Shown piece by piece: positions 28,750-37,901 of a DNA stretch of 64,000 nucleotides. Each line of letters opens with the position of its first letter. Within the stretch, counting starts at the first letter, position 1. The notes beneath the pieces were generated by a model, which was not told the DNA's origin, searched no databases, and was given only the letters and a program-made list of their open reading frames with translations. The translations under genes and the position numbers were made by a program. Where the stretch lies: positions 1 to 64,000 of the forward strand of contig NZ_JAGIAV010000002.1 in NCBI RefSeq assembly GCF_017744675.1. The letters run 5' to 3'. Source of the stretch: Flavobacterium sp. (GTDB lineage Bacteria > Bacteroidota > Bacteroidia > Flavobacteriales > Flavobacteriaceae).

Positions 28750-29565
28750 ATGAACTGGCAAAAAATCCATCTTTACTTACACACATTTTGTCGATATTTT
28801 CTAGCTACAATTATAATTTTGTATGCTTATGGCAAAATATTAAAAACCCAATTTGTCTCACAGCCAAGCGTATACGATATGCCAATTGGCTCGCTAGATG
28901 GTTTCCGTCTTACTTGGTATTATTATGGCTACTGTTATTGGTATCCCATTGTTATTGCCGTTACACAGATTATAAGCTCGTTCCTACTCTTTTTTAGAAA
29001 AACTACCAGAATTGGAATCATTCTTTTTCTAAGTTTTATGATCAATATTCTTCTAACAGATTATGCTTATGATATTAATGCAAAAGAAATTGCCATAACA
29101 TTAACTCTAATGGCATTGTTTGTATTTTTTTCTGATTACAAAGTTTTTCTTAAATATTTTTTAGAAGAACCGCCATTGTTCCAGAATAGTGACAGACCTA
29201 AATGGGTCAACAAGATTAGTATAATTAAATTCATTTATATCCCAGCTGTATTCATTGGTTTCTTTATCATGTTTAGTATTATGAAAAAAGAATACATGTC
29301 ACAGGATGATTTTTACGGAACTTGGGAAAATCCTAAAACGAAAGAAAGATTACATTTTGAAGATCTGAATAGTTTTCAAATTAACAAAAATGACCAGTCA
29401 AAAAGTATTGTAAATGGAGAATATTCGTTTACAAAAGACTCTTTAATTTTAAAATCAGGCGACAATAATAAGAAAAACTATTTAAAAGGAAAATACACCT
29501 TAAAGAAAGCCGATTTAACTATTGCCACTAAAACTGATAATCTGAAATTCATACGAATTAGATAA
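28750..29565 (+). CDS. Membrane protein, DoxX-like, with C-terminal lipocalin-like domain
   Basis: 271 residues. The first 180 hold about five transmembrane helices in a DoxX-like arrangement (LYAYGKILKTQF near the start). The last 85 (from DDFYGTWENPKT) are a soluble beta-rich stretch resembling small lipocalin-type domains with a GTW start. I cannot give a function. No close operon partner; the broken AraC gene lies just upstream on the same strand. Confidence 0.65.
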   Translation: MNWQKIHLYLHTFCRYFLATIIILYAYGKILKTQFVSQPSVYDMPIGSLDGFRLTWYYYGYCYWYPIVIAVTQIISSFLLFFRKTTRIGIILFLSFMINILLTDYAYDINAKEIAITLTLMALFVFFSDYKVFLKYFLEEPPLFQNSDRPKWVNKISIIKFIYIPAVFIGFFIMFSIMKKEYMSQDDFYGTWENPKTKERLHFEDLNSFQINKNDQSKSIVNGEYSFTKDSLILKSGDNNKKNYLKGKYTLKKADLTIATKTDNLKFIRIR

Positions 29566-29746
29566 AATCAAATATCAGAAAAAATTAAAAATCTTCTATT
29601 CTTTCCATAAAAGGCATTTGGTAGCAAACTCAAAAATTGAAATTTCATTTTCTATAACTATTATATAAAACCTCATCGTAATAATATAAAACTCACATAA
29701 TCAGGTTTATTAATTTTAAAAATGAAAAATAATAAAGAAAGAAATC

Positions 29747-29992
29747 ATGGAAAATAAGAAAGATAAATTAGAAATAAACGACAATGAATGCGTGAATGAA
29801 AATGCAAATAGCGCTTATAGCGGATCTGGGAGTATGCAGCCAGGAGGTAGCACGGGAGAAGCGGGTCGTTTAAACGATTATGATGAAGAAAATACAGAAG
29901 AAGATACAGCTTCTGACGAAAAGAAAAATCAGAATCCAGAAGGAAAAAGCATTGAAGAAGCAACCGACCCTTCTAAACTTACTAAGATTTAA
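29747..29992 (+). CDS. Small acidic protein, probably disordered
   Basis: 81 residues, rich in Glu, Asp, Asn, Ser and Gly, with GSGSMQPGGSTGEAGR in the middle. No signal peptide or membrane segment. Only 34 bases separate it from the next, similarly acidic gene, so they are probably co-transcribed. I do not recognise the family; similar small acidic proteins are frequent beside stress genes in flavobacteria (general impression, not checked). Confidence 0.6.
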   Translation: MENKKDKLEINDNECVNENANSAYSGSGSMQPGGSTGEAGRLNDYDEENTEEDTASDEKKNQNPEGKSIEEATDPSKLTKI

Positions 29993-30026
29993 AAATCAAA
30001 TTGTAATAACACTAAAACTCAATATT

Positions 30027-30377
30027 ATGTCAAGAGAAAATTATGATAACTACGATCAGGAAGATCTTACTTATCACGCGGCAGATCATTCGGCAAGCGA
30101 TTCTATTAATTCTGAAACTATGGAGAAAAAAGATCCTGCCATCAATCAGCATGAGAACGAATCACAGCGTCACAAACATACGCCTGAATTTCAGGAAAGA
30201 GAAGAAAATGAAAACGACACTTCCGATCCTTTCTTTCAAAAAAATGCTCCTATCGCACAAGATTTAGATGAGGATCTTAAAAGTGAGGACGATGAAGATG
30301 ATGATTTTGATAATGATGCAAACAGAAGAACTTTAGACGAAACAAAACCTGATGAAGACAAAGAAGATGATTATTAA
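30027..30377 (+). CDS. Acidic, disordered protein
   Basis: 116 residues from the ATG at 30027; the longer in-frame reading from 29880 overlaps the upstream gene and has a basic composition unlike this protein. The body is highly charged, with a Asp/Glu cluster near 90-100 and NRRTLDETKP close to the end. It shares short words (ADHS, NR(R/K)xLD) with the protein at 38735, so they are paralogs. No domain known. Hydrophilic composition suggests a soluble, flexible protein, perhaps for stress protection. Confidence 0.65.
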   Translation: MSRENYDNYDQEDLTYHAADHSASDSINSETMEKKDPAINQHENESQRHKHTPEFQEREENENDTSDPFFQKNAPIAQDLDEDLKSEDDEDDDFDNDANRRTLDETKPDEDKEDDY

Positions 30378-30406
30378 TTACTTACGACATCAGAAAGTTC
30401 AAAAAA

Positions 30407-30453
30407 AAATAAATCCTGAAAAGACTTTATAAAATTCTTTTCAGGATTTATTT
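30407..30453. terminator. Bidirectional terminator
   Basis: An 18-bp perfect stem, AAATAAATCCTGAAAAGA with its complement, serves both the acidic gene pair (plus) and the convergent membrane gene (minus). Confidence 0.85.
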
Positions 30454-30456
30454 TTA

Positions 30457-30894
30457 TTAATCGGCTGCATACTTATTATTCCAATACAGCATCAATAAGA
30501 GTGTTACTATAATACAGGAAGCTGTTCCTTCAAAAAATAAAGAAAGGCAATATGAGGTTACAGAAGGTTCGCCACCAAACATAAAAGCCTCCGATAATGA
30601 TTTTACATACTGATTTCCTCCTTTGGCATAACTATAAATTAGAAGCGCAATAATACTTATTACTACAGCTGTAAACGAAGTAACCATTGCCGAGATGGCA
30701 TTTGGAACAAATTCGTTTTTTCCTTCGGCAAGATTCATTTTCAAGGTTCTGTTTACGCCCCAGAGAATAAATAAAACATTCAGAAGTCGTAAATAAAATA
30801 AGTTGGAAAGATTTAAAAGTTCCATCAAAAGAAAGAACAAGGCAATTCCAGCAAATATCAAAAATCCGTTTATAATTTCTTTTGGCAATTTCAT
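30457..30894 (-). CDS. Small membrane protein of unknown function
   Basis: 145 residues from the ATG at 30894. A GTG at 30924 is in frame but adds only ten residues. Four hydrophobic helices. No motif recognised. It lies downstream of the MFS gene's end region on the minus strand and is convergent with the acidic gene pair. Confidence 0.65.
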   Translation of the reverse strand: MKLPKEIINGFLIFAGIALFFLLMELLNLSNLFYLRLLNVLFILWGVNRTLKMNLAEGKNEFVPNAISAMVTSFTAVVISIIALLIYSYAKGGNQYVKSLSEAFMFGGEPSVTSYCLSLFFEGTASCIIVTLLLMLYWNNKYAAD

Positions 30895-31012
30895 AATCAC
30901 ATTTTTTAGTTCGACAATAAACACCTAATAAATAATGAATTACAAAATACTCAAGAAACCTTTAATACAATTTTACGATTACTCTTTAAACTTATAAAAT
31001 CCCCATCAAGCA

Positions 31013-32407
31013 CTACATGTACCCTTCTCCATCTGTTTTACTCAATTTAGAAAAAGTGAAACTTGAAAAAATAGTAAAAACAGCCAATGCAATAAAAGTA
31101 TATTGAAATGCTTTTGAAGCATCTAGATTAAAAATCCCGTCTTGAAATAAAGAAAGGACTAAACTGGCAACCGAAACTCCAAAACTTACCGAAAGCTGTT
31201 GCATAATAACTAGCATGGTATTTCCACCGCTAGCTGTGTCTTGATCCAGATCTGAAAGCGTAATGGTATTCATGGCAGACATTTGTACAGAAGTAAAAAT
31301 TCCGTAGAATATCATCAGTAAAATATAATAGCCAATTGGAGTTTCTTTCGTTACAAATCCGAGAATAATCAAAACAATTCCTAGTAAAATGGTATTACTT
31401 ATCAATACAGTTCTGTAGCCAAAAAACTTTATAATGTTTACCATAAAAGGTTTCACAGCAACATTGGACAAAGCAGAAGGCAACAGCAATAATCCCGATA
31501 CGGAAGCCGAATAACCAAAACTAGTTTGCAACATAAGTGGTAACAGCAGCGGCAAGCCACCAATTCCTAGTCTGGTAATTAAACTTCCCATTAGTCCTAT
31601 TTTTAAAGTTCTAATGTTTAAAAGATGCAAGTCAATTATTGGCTTTTCTGTTCTTTTGTAGTGAATGTAATAAAAGAGAGAAAGAAGCCCTGATAGAAAC
31701 AATAAACTTAAAATTACAATCATGTGAATTCTCCCGCTTCCAACAAGTTCTAAAACCAAAGTAATAGAAATCAGTGCCAAACTGAAATACACCAATCCTC
31801 TAAAATCAAACCTTCCTACTGCGTGTTTAAAATTAGGCATAATGCGATACGCCATCGAAATTCCGATGAGACCAATAGGAATATTGATTAGAAAAATCCA
31901 ATGCCAGCTGAAATTATCAGAAAGAAAACCTCCTAAACTTGGTCCCACTACCATTCCTAACAATCCGAATAAGGTTATAAAATTCATGGTTTTCAGGAGT
32001 TCGTTTTTGGGATATTGATACAAAATGGCCAATCGGGCAACAGGAACCATCATCGACGCGCCTACTGCTTGTAAAACACGAGCCAAATTAAGCGTGTTTA
32101 AATCAACCGAAATCGCGCAAAACAAAGATCCTATGATAAACAAAAATACGGCAATCATAAACATCGTTCTGGTACCAAACTTATCTGCCAGCCAGCCAGA
32201 AAGCGGAATAAACATTGCCAATGTGAGCGTGTAGGTAACAATAACCGAATCCATTTCGGTGGCTGAATATCCCATATTTTTGGCTATTGAAGGCAGCGAA
32301 GTATTCAAAATCGTACCGTCTAATGATTGCATAAACATAGCAATTGCCGTAACCCAAGGAAGCATAAATACTGCTTTCTGTTCTTTTTTTTCTTCTTTAT
32401 TCAGCAT
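31013..32407 (-). CDS. MFS multidrug exporter, DHA2 (EmrB/QacA-like)
   Basis: 464 residues with 12-14 transmembrane helices. The DHA2 motif LDGTILNTSLPSIA is near 30-43, and the loop motif GWLADKFGTRTMF follows. It should export small molecules by proton antiport across the inner membrane. There is no HlyD (EmrA) partner next to it, so it probably works as a single component. Confidence 0.88.
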   Translation of the reverse strand: MLNKEEKKEQKAVFMLPWVTAIAMFMQSLDGTILNTSLPSIAKNMGYSATEMDSVIVTYTLTLAMFIPLSGWLADKFGTRTMFMIAVFLFIIGSLFCAISVDLNTLNLARVLQAVGASMMVPVARLAILYQYPKNELLKTMNFITLFGLLGMVVGPSLGGFLSDNFSWHWIFLINIPIGLIGISMAYRIMPNFKHAVGRFDFRGLVYFSLALISITLVLELVGSGRIHMIVILSLLFLSGLLSLFYYIHYKRTEKPIIDLHLLNIRTLKIGLMGSLITRLGIGGLPLLLPLMLQTSFGYSASVSGLLLLPSALSNVAVKPFMVNIIKFFGYRTVLISNTILLGIVLIILGFVTKETPIGYYILLMIFYGIFTSVQMSAMNTITLSDLDQDTASGGNTMLVIMQQLSVSFGVSVASLVLSLFQDGIFNLDASKAFQYTFIALAVFTIFSSFTFSKLSKTDGEGYM

Positions 32408-32459
32408 TCTTTAATTTTAGATAAAAAGCTTGATTATAACGTTATGTAAATTAATAAAA

Positions 32460-32488
32460 AAAAGCTCTTAAAAGTGTTAAGAGCTTTT
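32460..32488 (-). terminator. Terminator of the small lipoprotein gene
   Basis: AAAAGCTCTTAA and TTAAGAGCTTTT arms, 12 bp, 5-nt loop, 20 bases after the stop at 32508. Confidence 0.8.
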
Positions 32489-32507
32489 CTTTTAGCAAGG
32501 ATAGCAT

Positions 32508-32801
32508 TTACTTTTTAATAGAATCGGTTTTAACATTCTGATTCCCTTTCTGAGTTGAACCCGCTGTTCCCGAACCTGTAGATCCTTCTCCTGTTGCTCC
32601 TGTTGTACCGTTTTGGCCATTTTGATCGGAATTTAAAGTTGCCGATGAATCTACCGCAGGACCAACTGTGTCGACTGACATGCTCATGGTATCGGTTTGA
32701 TTGTCATTTGGATAGACATTGTTATTTTCATTCTTTTTACATGAAAAAATAAAAACTGCCACTAGGAGCAACATAACAGTTGTTTTCAAAAATGTTTTCA
32801 T
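32508..32801 (-). CDS. Small lipoprotein with Gly/Thr-rich tail
   Basis: 97 residues. Lipoprotein signal peptide with lipobox FIFSC (Cys21). The mature part is low complexity (TMSMSVD, then GTTGATGEGSTGSGTAGS). Probably an exported, flexible envelope lipoprotein; the function is unknown. It has its own terminator and lies upstream of the MFS gene on the same strand. Confidence 0.65.
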   Translation of the reverse strand: MKTFLKTTVMLLLVAVFIFSCKKNENNNVYPNDNQTDTMSMSVDTVGPAVDSSATLNSDQNGQNGTTGATGEGSTGSGTAGSTQKGNQNVKTDSIKK

Positions 32802-33035
32802 AATTGTATCTGTTTTGATTTATAAGTTAAAAATCAAAAATAGAATCGCAATTTATAGTCTACTTACATAATTCTTTAAAGTATTTACAGAACTCTTATA
32901 AGCTTATTTTTCTGAAAATGAGAAATCTATAAATCGTGACTTTAATCCTGTAAATGAAAATCGCACAAGTGTTGGAAATTTGTCTAAAGCTGAAATCTAG
33001 CATCTCAGAAAACTTGTCAATTTTAAATCAATACT

Positions 33036-33614
33036 ATGAAAGCTGTTATTTTATTAGGCACATTAAAAGGGAAAGGGCTTTCCAACACTGAAATATTGGT
33101 TGAGTTTTTTGGAGAATTTCTTTCTAAAAAAAATATCCAATTTGAGGTAATCAAACTCGTTGACCATCGTATTTTACCCGGAAGCTATACGCATCTTGAA
33201 ACTGAAGATGATTGGCCTGAAATTTATCAAAAGATTTTGGATGCCAATATTCTTCTATTTGCCACTCCTATCTGGTGGAACAATCATTCGTCTGAAATAC
33301 AGCGCTGTATAGAACGCCTAGATGAAGTCTATGATATTATTAATTCTGGAAAAGATTCTCCGCTTGACGGAAAATTAGGAGGTGTAATTGTTACTGGAGA
33401 TTCTGATGGTGTAGAACATATTATGGGAAATATTGCCAATTTCTTCTCTTGTGTAGGCGTTACTGTTCCGCCCTATACTTCGCTCGGAGTTATTTGGGAA
33501 GGACACAGCAAAGATTCTAAAAAGACAAAATCTCAGTTGAAACAATATTATGCTAAAAATTATAGCGAAGATGCTGCTGCAATGGCAGATTCTCTTGTTA
33601 AGCATCTGAAGTAA
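33036..33614 (+). CDS. NAD(P)H-dependent FMN reductase / flavodoxin-like oxidoreductase
   Basis: 192 residues with the flavodoxin-like fold: a GTLKGKGLSNTE phosphate loop at 8-19, and FATPIWWNNHS near 86-96, typical of the NADPH-dependent FMN reductase family. It probably reduces quinones or flavins as part of stress defence. It starts a run of genes on the plus strand (33036-37425) that includes an SRPBCC protein and two unknown genes. Confidence 0.82.
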   Translation: MKAVILLGTLKGKGLSNTEILVEFFGEFLSKKNIQFEVIKLVDHRILPGSYTHLETEDDWPEIYQKILDANILLFATPIWWNNHSSEIQRCIERLDEVYDIINSGKDSPLDGKLGGVIVTGDSDGVEHIMGNIANFFSCVGVTVPPYTSLGVIWEGHSKDSKKTKSQLKQYYAKNYSEDAAAMADSLVKHLK

Positions 33615-33678
33615 AATTTGAAAAAAATCGAGAAAATAGAAATACTTTTTTTACAATAATATTTAAAATCAAATAGCT

Positions 33679-34350
33679 ATGAATACATCGACAATAAGTA
33701 AAAGTTCAAAACCATTATTAAAAAATAATGTGTCAAAACTAGAGCGAGTTTTAATGCTTACAAGTGGCGCTTATCTTTTGTACAACGCCTTATCTAAAGA
33801 AAACAAAAGCCTCACTCAGGCTGGAGCTGGAGGCGCAATGCTTTTGCGTGGAATCTCAGGATATTGTCCTGTTTATGATGCCGCAGACCATTTAATGCAC
33901 GACAAAGCATCAAACATAAATATTCGTGTAAACAGCGTAATTAATAAACCTGTAAGCGAAGTGTATGCCTTTTGGAGAAATCTAGAAAATCTGCCAAAAT
34001 TCATGAATCACCTAGATTCTGTAAAATCTATAAGTTCTAACACCTCTGAATGGACGGTAAAAGGTCCGGGCGGAATTGGAAAAATCTCTTGGAATGCCGA
34101 AATCATCAAAGACGAAAAAGACAAACTTTTAAGCTGGAATTCTATCGAAGGATCTTCTATTAAAAATGCTGGAAAAATTGTTTTTAAACCAAAAGGAAAA
34201 GCAACAGAATTGGATGTTACCATTTCGTATCACGCTCCATTGGGAATTGCAGGCGAAAGTGCTGCCAAACTTCTAAATCCATATTTTGAAAAATTGGTTA
34301 AAGATGATATTTCTAATCTAAAAGTCTATCTTGAAACCAATCAGGAATAA
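33679..34350 (+). CDS. SRPBCC (polyketide cyclase-like) membrane protein
   Basis: 223 residues. The N-terminal 75 residues contain a YgaP-like DUF2892 segment (GAYLLYNALS, then GISGYCPVYDA). The C-terminal SRPBCC/START-like fold begins around 80 with VNSVINKPVSEVYAFWRNLE and WTVKGPGG. This two-part layout is often seen in stress-induced bacterial proteins. The ligand is unknown. It follows the FMN reductase gene by 64 bases. Confidence 0.82.
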   Translation: MNTSTISKSSKPLLKNNVSKLERVLMLTSGAYLLYNALSKENKSLTQAGAGGAMLLRGISGYCPVYDAADHLMHDKASNINIRVNSVINKPVSEVYAFWRNLENLPKFMNHLDSVKSISSNTSEWTVKGPGGIGKISWNAEIIKDEKDKLLSWNSIEGSSIKNAGKIVFKPKGKATELDVTISYHAPLGIAGESAAKLLNPYFEKLVKDDISNLKVYLETNQE

Positions 34351-34387
34351 AAAAACGCTACTGTTTCTTGTATTTATTTTTTTGAAG

Positions 34388-34418
34388 AAAAACGTCTTCT
34401 TTTATGGAGACGTTTTTT
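34388..34418 (+). terminator. Terminator after the SRPBCC gene
   Basis: AACGTCT and AGACGTT arms with a T-run on the plus strand. Confidence 0.75.
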
Positions 34419-34523
34419 GTTTTAACCAACTACAATAAATCATACAGTGCAATGCAAAAACTATAAAAAGGAAAATAAATCTTATAAATTTTTATCTGGC
34501 TTTTTTTTGAACTTTGATTCTAA

Positions 34524-35192
34524 ATGATATGCAAAATGAAGACATTCTTTAAAAATAACGGGTTGTGTTTCTGCTTTTTAGTCCTTTTTGTAGGATCTTT
34601 AATAGGTCAGACGATATTAGGATTTCAAGAACACAATAAAGAACTCATTGACGAAGGCGCTAAAGCCATAACTTTTGCCGCCTACCTTACCTCTGGGCAT
34701 TTTTTTCAAGCAACTTTCGAAAACTGGGAAAGTGAATTTTTACAAATGGCTCTATTTGTGGTTTTCACGATTTTCTTAAAACAAAAAGGCTCTTCTGAAT
34801 CTAAAAAAATAGACGAACCAGAAGAAGTAGACCGCGAACCAGATCCTACAAAAAAAGATGCGCCGTGGCCCGTTAAAAAAGGAGGTTTTATTTTGAAGCT
34901 TTACAAACATTCGCTTACCATTGCGCTGTTGCTGCTATTTGCAATATCATTTGTTATTCATTTTTACGGAAGTCTTAAAGATGAAAACGAACAGCTCCTC
35001 AGAAAAGGAGAAACTTTAGAAACCGTATCTTCTTATTTAACAAATTCAAGGTTTTGGTTTGAATCGTTTCAGAATTGGCAGAGCGAATTTCTTTCGGTAT
35101 TTGCCATTATTATGCTGTCGATATACCTACGCCAGATAGGTTCTTCGCAATCCAAACCCGTTGATGCACCTCACATGGAAACAGGCGGATGA
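34524..35192 (+). CDS. DUF6766-like membrane protein with internal duplication
   Basis: 222 residues (a second ATG at 34536 is equally possible). Two halves of about 100 residues repeat each other. Each starts with a hydrophobic helix, then a YLTsgxFxxxxFxNWxSEFL stretch and an ending helix with a Gly-Ser-Ser pair (KQKGSSES and RQIGSSQS). Four transmembrane helices in total. The family looks like DUF6766 (function unknown). A terminator separates it from the SRPBCC gene; the large unknown gene at 35245 follows 52 bases downstream. Confidence 0.75.
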   Translation: MICKMKTFFKNNGLCFCFLVLFVGSLIGQTILGFQEHNKELIDEGAKAITFAAYLTSGHFFQATFENWESEFLQMALFVVFTIFLKQKGSSESKKIDEPEEVDREPDPTKKDAPWPVKKGGFILKLYKHSLTIALLLLFAISFVIHFYGSLKDENEQLLRKGETLETVSSYLTNSRFWFESFQNWQSEFLSVFAIIMLSIYLRQIGSSQSKPVDAPHMETGG

Positions 35193-35244
35193 TTTTTAAG
35201 CTTGAATTAAAAAAAACTAAGACTGAGACTAAAAAAAATGCTAT

Positions 35245-37425
35245 ATGAATGCTATTTCACCTTGGACCATAAACGCACAAACTGATATTGACAGCAGTAC
35301 AGCTTTAATCACCGTAAAAAAATCGGGTTATACATTTGAGCTTTACAGCTGCAGAGATTCTTTTTGGATTGTTGCCATTGGCACAAAAAAAGAAAGAATT
35401 GCTTTTCGCGCTGCGTATGCCTTAAATAGTTTTTTCGAAATTAATAGCATTGCCGAATCCGAAAGAGAAATTAACGTAAAACTAAAAACAGAATTAGGCC
35501 GTTACGAAATAGTTGTTGATTTTCCTGAAAAAGATTCGCATTTATTGCATTATAAAACTAGTTTCAAGGCCAATTCTCCGATAATGATTCCGTTTTGGCC
35601 TAAAGATATATTGCCATTAACGCAAAATGGAAAAATTGAAAATACATCGGGAAAAATTCATGTTGCACAAGTTGGCACGCGATCAGGATTATTATTTGCG
35701 AGTATCAAAAAACCTAAAAAAAACACTTTATTCTATTTTCAAAATCTTACCGCATTATCTCCTTATTGCGAAGCTACAAAAACTTCTGCAAGCGATACGG
35801 TAAATGGCACTTGGCCCGAAATTGGTTTTCATCTTCCCACCACTATCGAAGAACCATTACCCGCAGGAAAAACGTTTATCATCTCTGATGCTTATGTTTT
35901 ATTGGGTGATAATACCAAAGATGATCCTTCCAAATTATGCATGGATTATTTAGAAAGTCTTGCTACAATTTACAAACTTATTCCGCGTCCCGAAACGGAA
36001 TATCACGACTGGCTAGAAATTGCTCAGAAAACAATCTCAGATCTCGAATACAATAAAGGCTGTTGGACGCAAACTAACGGAATTCCATATCTTAATGCCT
36101 ATTTATGCGATTATGAAACACCCGCAGAAAGTATGGTGCAGCTTGCCGTTTTGGCTCCGCTTAAAGAATATGAAAGGTGGAATTCTGAAACGAATCGTTT
36201 ATCTGAAGATTTAAGAACAGGCCTATCCAATTTTTATGATCCCAAAATAAAAAGCATTACACGCTGGCTACCTGAATTGCAAGACAAGCTAGACCAATCT
36301 GAAGAACAAAAAAAAGATACCACAATGGATTCTTGGTATCTGCATCATCCATTAATTAATCTGGCACGACTTGCTATTTCTGGAGATAAAAATGCCGAAA
36401 AATTAGTTTTAGATTCTATCGATTTTGTAATAAAGGCGGCGCATCAGTTTCAGTATAAATGGCCTGTTTTTTATAATATTGAAACCTTTGAAATTATTAA
36501 GGCAGAAACCGAACCTGGCAAAGGTGGCGAAAAAGATGTTCCGGGTGCTTATGCGCACTTAATGCTTTTAATGTATGATCTTACAGAAGAAAAACGTTTT
36601 TTGATTGAAGCCGAAAAAGCCGCAAAACAGCTCACACAATGCGGATTTGATATTTTTTATCAGGCCAATAATACAGGCTTTTCAGCAAATGCTTTACTAG
36701 CGCTTTATAAAATTACCCACAAGAAAATTTATTTAGAAACAAGCTATATGTGCCTTTCTGAACTATTCAAAAACGTTCAGCTTTGGGATTGTCAATATGG
36801 TTTTGGAAAAAACTACAATAACTTTTTTTCCATTTTTCCTCTAAATGATGCGCCATATACAGCAGCATACGAAGAAATGGAAGTTTATACAGTATTAACA
36901 GAATATATGATTCAGTCCAAAGATGTCGATATCTTGCCTGGGCTTCGAATTCTGCTTCCGGAGTTTGTCAAATATGCAATCAACAGAATTCCGTATTACT
37001 ATCCTAGTTTCCTTCCTAAAGAAATGATTTCAGAAGAGGTAAAAACAGGAGAAATACAGCCAAATCTATACGCACCTCTTGAAGATCTGTATGTAGGATG
37101 GGAAAAAAGCGGACAAGTAGGTCAGGAAATTTACGGCGTGGGCGGTGCTTTTGCCATAACTCCAAGACAATATCTCAAAATTGACAACGCTTTTACAGTT
37201 TTCATTGATTATCCTGTTGCCAGTTTTACAAAAAGAGAAAACAATATTTTTATAAAACTAAACGGAAATAAAGAAATGCATTGCCGTTTATGTATTATTT
37301 CTAATGAAAATAAAAAACCGGTACAGCTTATTGAAAGTAACATCGTTTTAAAACCAATTAACAATAATGCTGGTATGCAGGAATATAAAATTGCTGGCGA
37401 AAGCAATATCAAAATAAGCTGGTAA
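35245..37425 (+). CDS. Large protein with alpha/alpha-barrel-like region, function unknown
   Basis: 726 residues with no signal peptide or membrane segments, so cytoplasmic. The first 230 residues are beta-rich. Residues about 250-600 are repeating helix pairs with aromatic and acidic positions (for example WYLHHPLINLARLA and DVPGAYAHLMLLMYDL), as in (alpha/alpha)6-barrel glycosidases. The last 80 are again beta-rich. This resembles six-hairpin glycosidase-like proteins acting on carbohydrates, but I cannot point to catalytic residues. Confidence 0.6.
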   Translation: MNAISPWTINAQTDIDSSTALITVKKSGYTFELYSCRDSFWIVAIGTKKERIAFRAAYALNSFFEINSIAESEREINVKLKTELGRYEIVVDFPEKDSHLLHYKTSFKANSPIMIPFWPKDILPLTQNGKIENTSGKIHVAQVGTRSGLLFASIKKPKKNTLFYFQNLTALSPYCEATKTSASDTVNGTWPEIGFHLPTTIEEPLPAGKTFIISDAYVLLGDNTKDDPSKLCMDYLESLATIYKLIPRPETEYHDWLEIAQKTISDLEYNKGCWTQTNGIPYLNAYLCDYETPAESMVQLAVLAPLKEYERWNSETNRLSEDLRTGLSNFYDPKIKSITRWLPELQDKLDQSEEQKKDTTMDSWYLHHPLINLARLAISGDKNAEKLVLDSIDFVIKAAHQFQYKWPVFYNIETFEIIKAETEPGKGGEKDVPGAYAHLMLLMYDLTEEKRFLIEAEKAAKQLTQCGFDIFYQANNTGFSANALLALYKITHKKIYLETSYMCLSELFKNVQLWDCQYGFGKNYNNFFSIFPLNDAPYTAAYEEMEVYTVLTEYMIQSKDVDILPGLRILLPEFVKYAINRIPYYYPSFLPKEMISEEVKTGEIQPNLYAPLEDLYVGWEKSGQVGQEIYGVGGAFAITPRQYLKIDNAFTVFIDYPVASFTKRENNIFIKLNGNKEMHCRLCIISNENKKPVQLIESNIVLKPINNNAGMQEYKIAGESNIKISW

Positions 37426-37438
37426 AACAATAAAACAA

Positions 37439-37468
37439 AACAGGCCTATTCTTAAGAACAAGCCTGTT
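37439..37468. terminator. Terminator between convergent genes
   Basis: AACAGGC and GCCTGTT arms with a 16-nt loop, 13 bases after the stop at 37425 and ahead of the stop of the small secreted protein gene. Confidence 0.6.
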
Positions 37469-37492
37469 GTGTACCAATAGAGATATTGTATT

Positions 37493-37750
37493 TTATGGTT
37501 TTGTGCCCATAATGGTATCTCTGCTAGATGGAGCTGTAGTCTTAGTGGTAGACTTTGTTGTTCCTTTCTTTTTGTCTGTACGTTGTCTGCTGACGGTATC
37601 AGTCTTCCGTGTCGAAGGATATTGTTTATCCTTTTTATGATGAACGGTATCCGTTTTAGGAGAAGATTTTTTCTTTCCTGGAATCGTATCCTGAGCTGAT
37701 GCAAAATTGAAACACAAAAGCATACACCCAATTAAAAATAAATTTTTCAT
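37493..37750 (-). CDS. Small secreted Lys/Thr-rich protein
   Basis: 85 residues from the ATG at 37750 (an upstream in-frame ATG at 37759 adds three residues). Sec signal peptide ending in NFASAQ. The mature protein is basic and low complexity, with repeated TDTV words (KTDTVHHKK, KTDTVSRQR). No domain. Probably periplasmic. Function unknown. Confidence 0.6.
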   Translation of the reverse strand: MKNLFLIGCMLLCFNFASAQDTIPGKKKSSPKTDTVHHKKDKQYPSTRKTDTVSRQRTDKKKGTTKSTTKTTAPSSRDTIMGTKP

Positions 37751-37901
37751 AATAACCAATTTAAATTAACAATTTGTTTGTGAAACACTTAGATCATGTT
37801 TCAATGCAAATTTTAGAAAGAAAGCCGATAGTTACTTACACTATAAACCTCTCACTATTATATGATTACCACAAGTCTCAATCACCTTAATTATCATCCA
37901 G

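Noticed and set aside
36020..36214. 64-codon overlapping ORF in the large unknown gene
   Set aside because: Second frame of a well-supported long gene.
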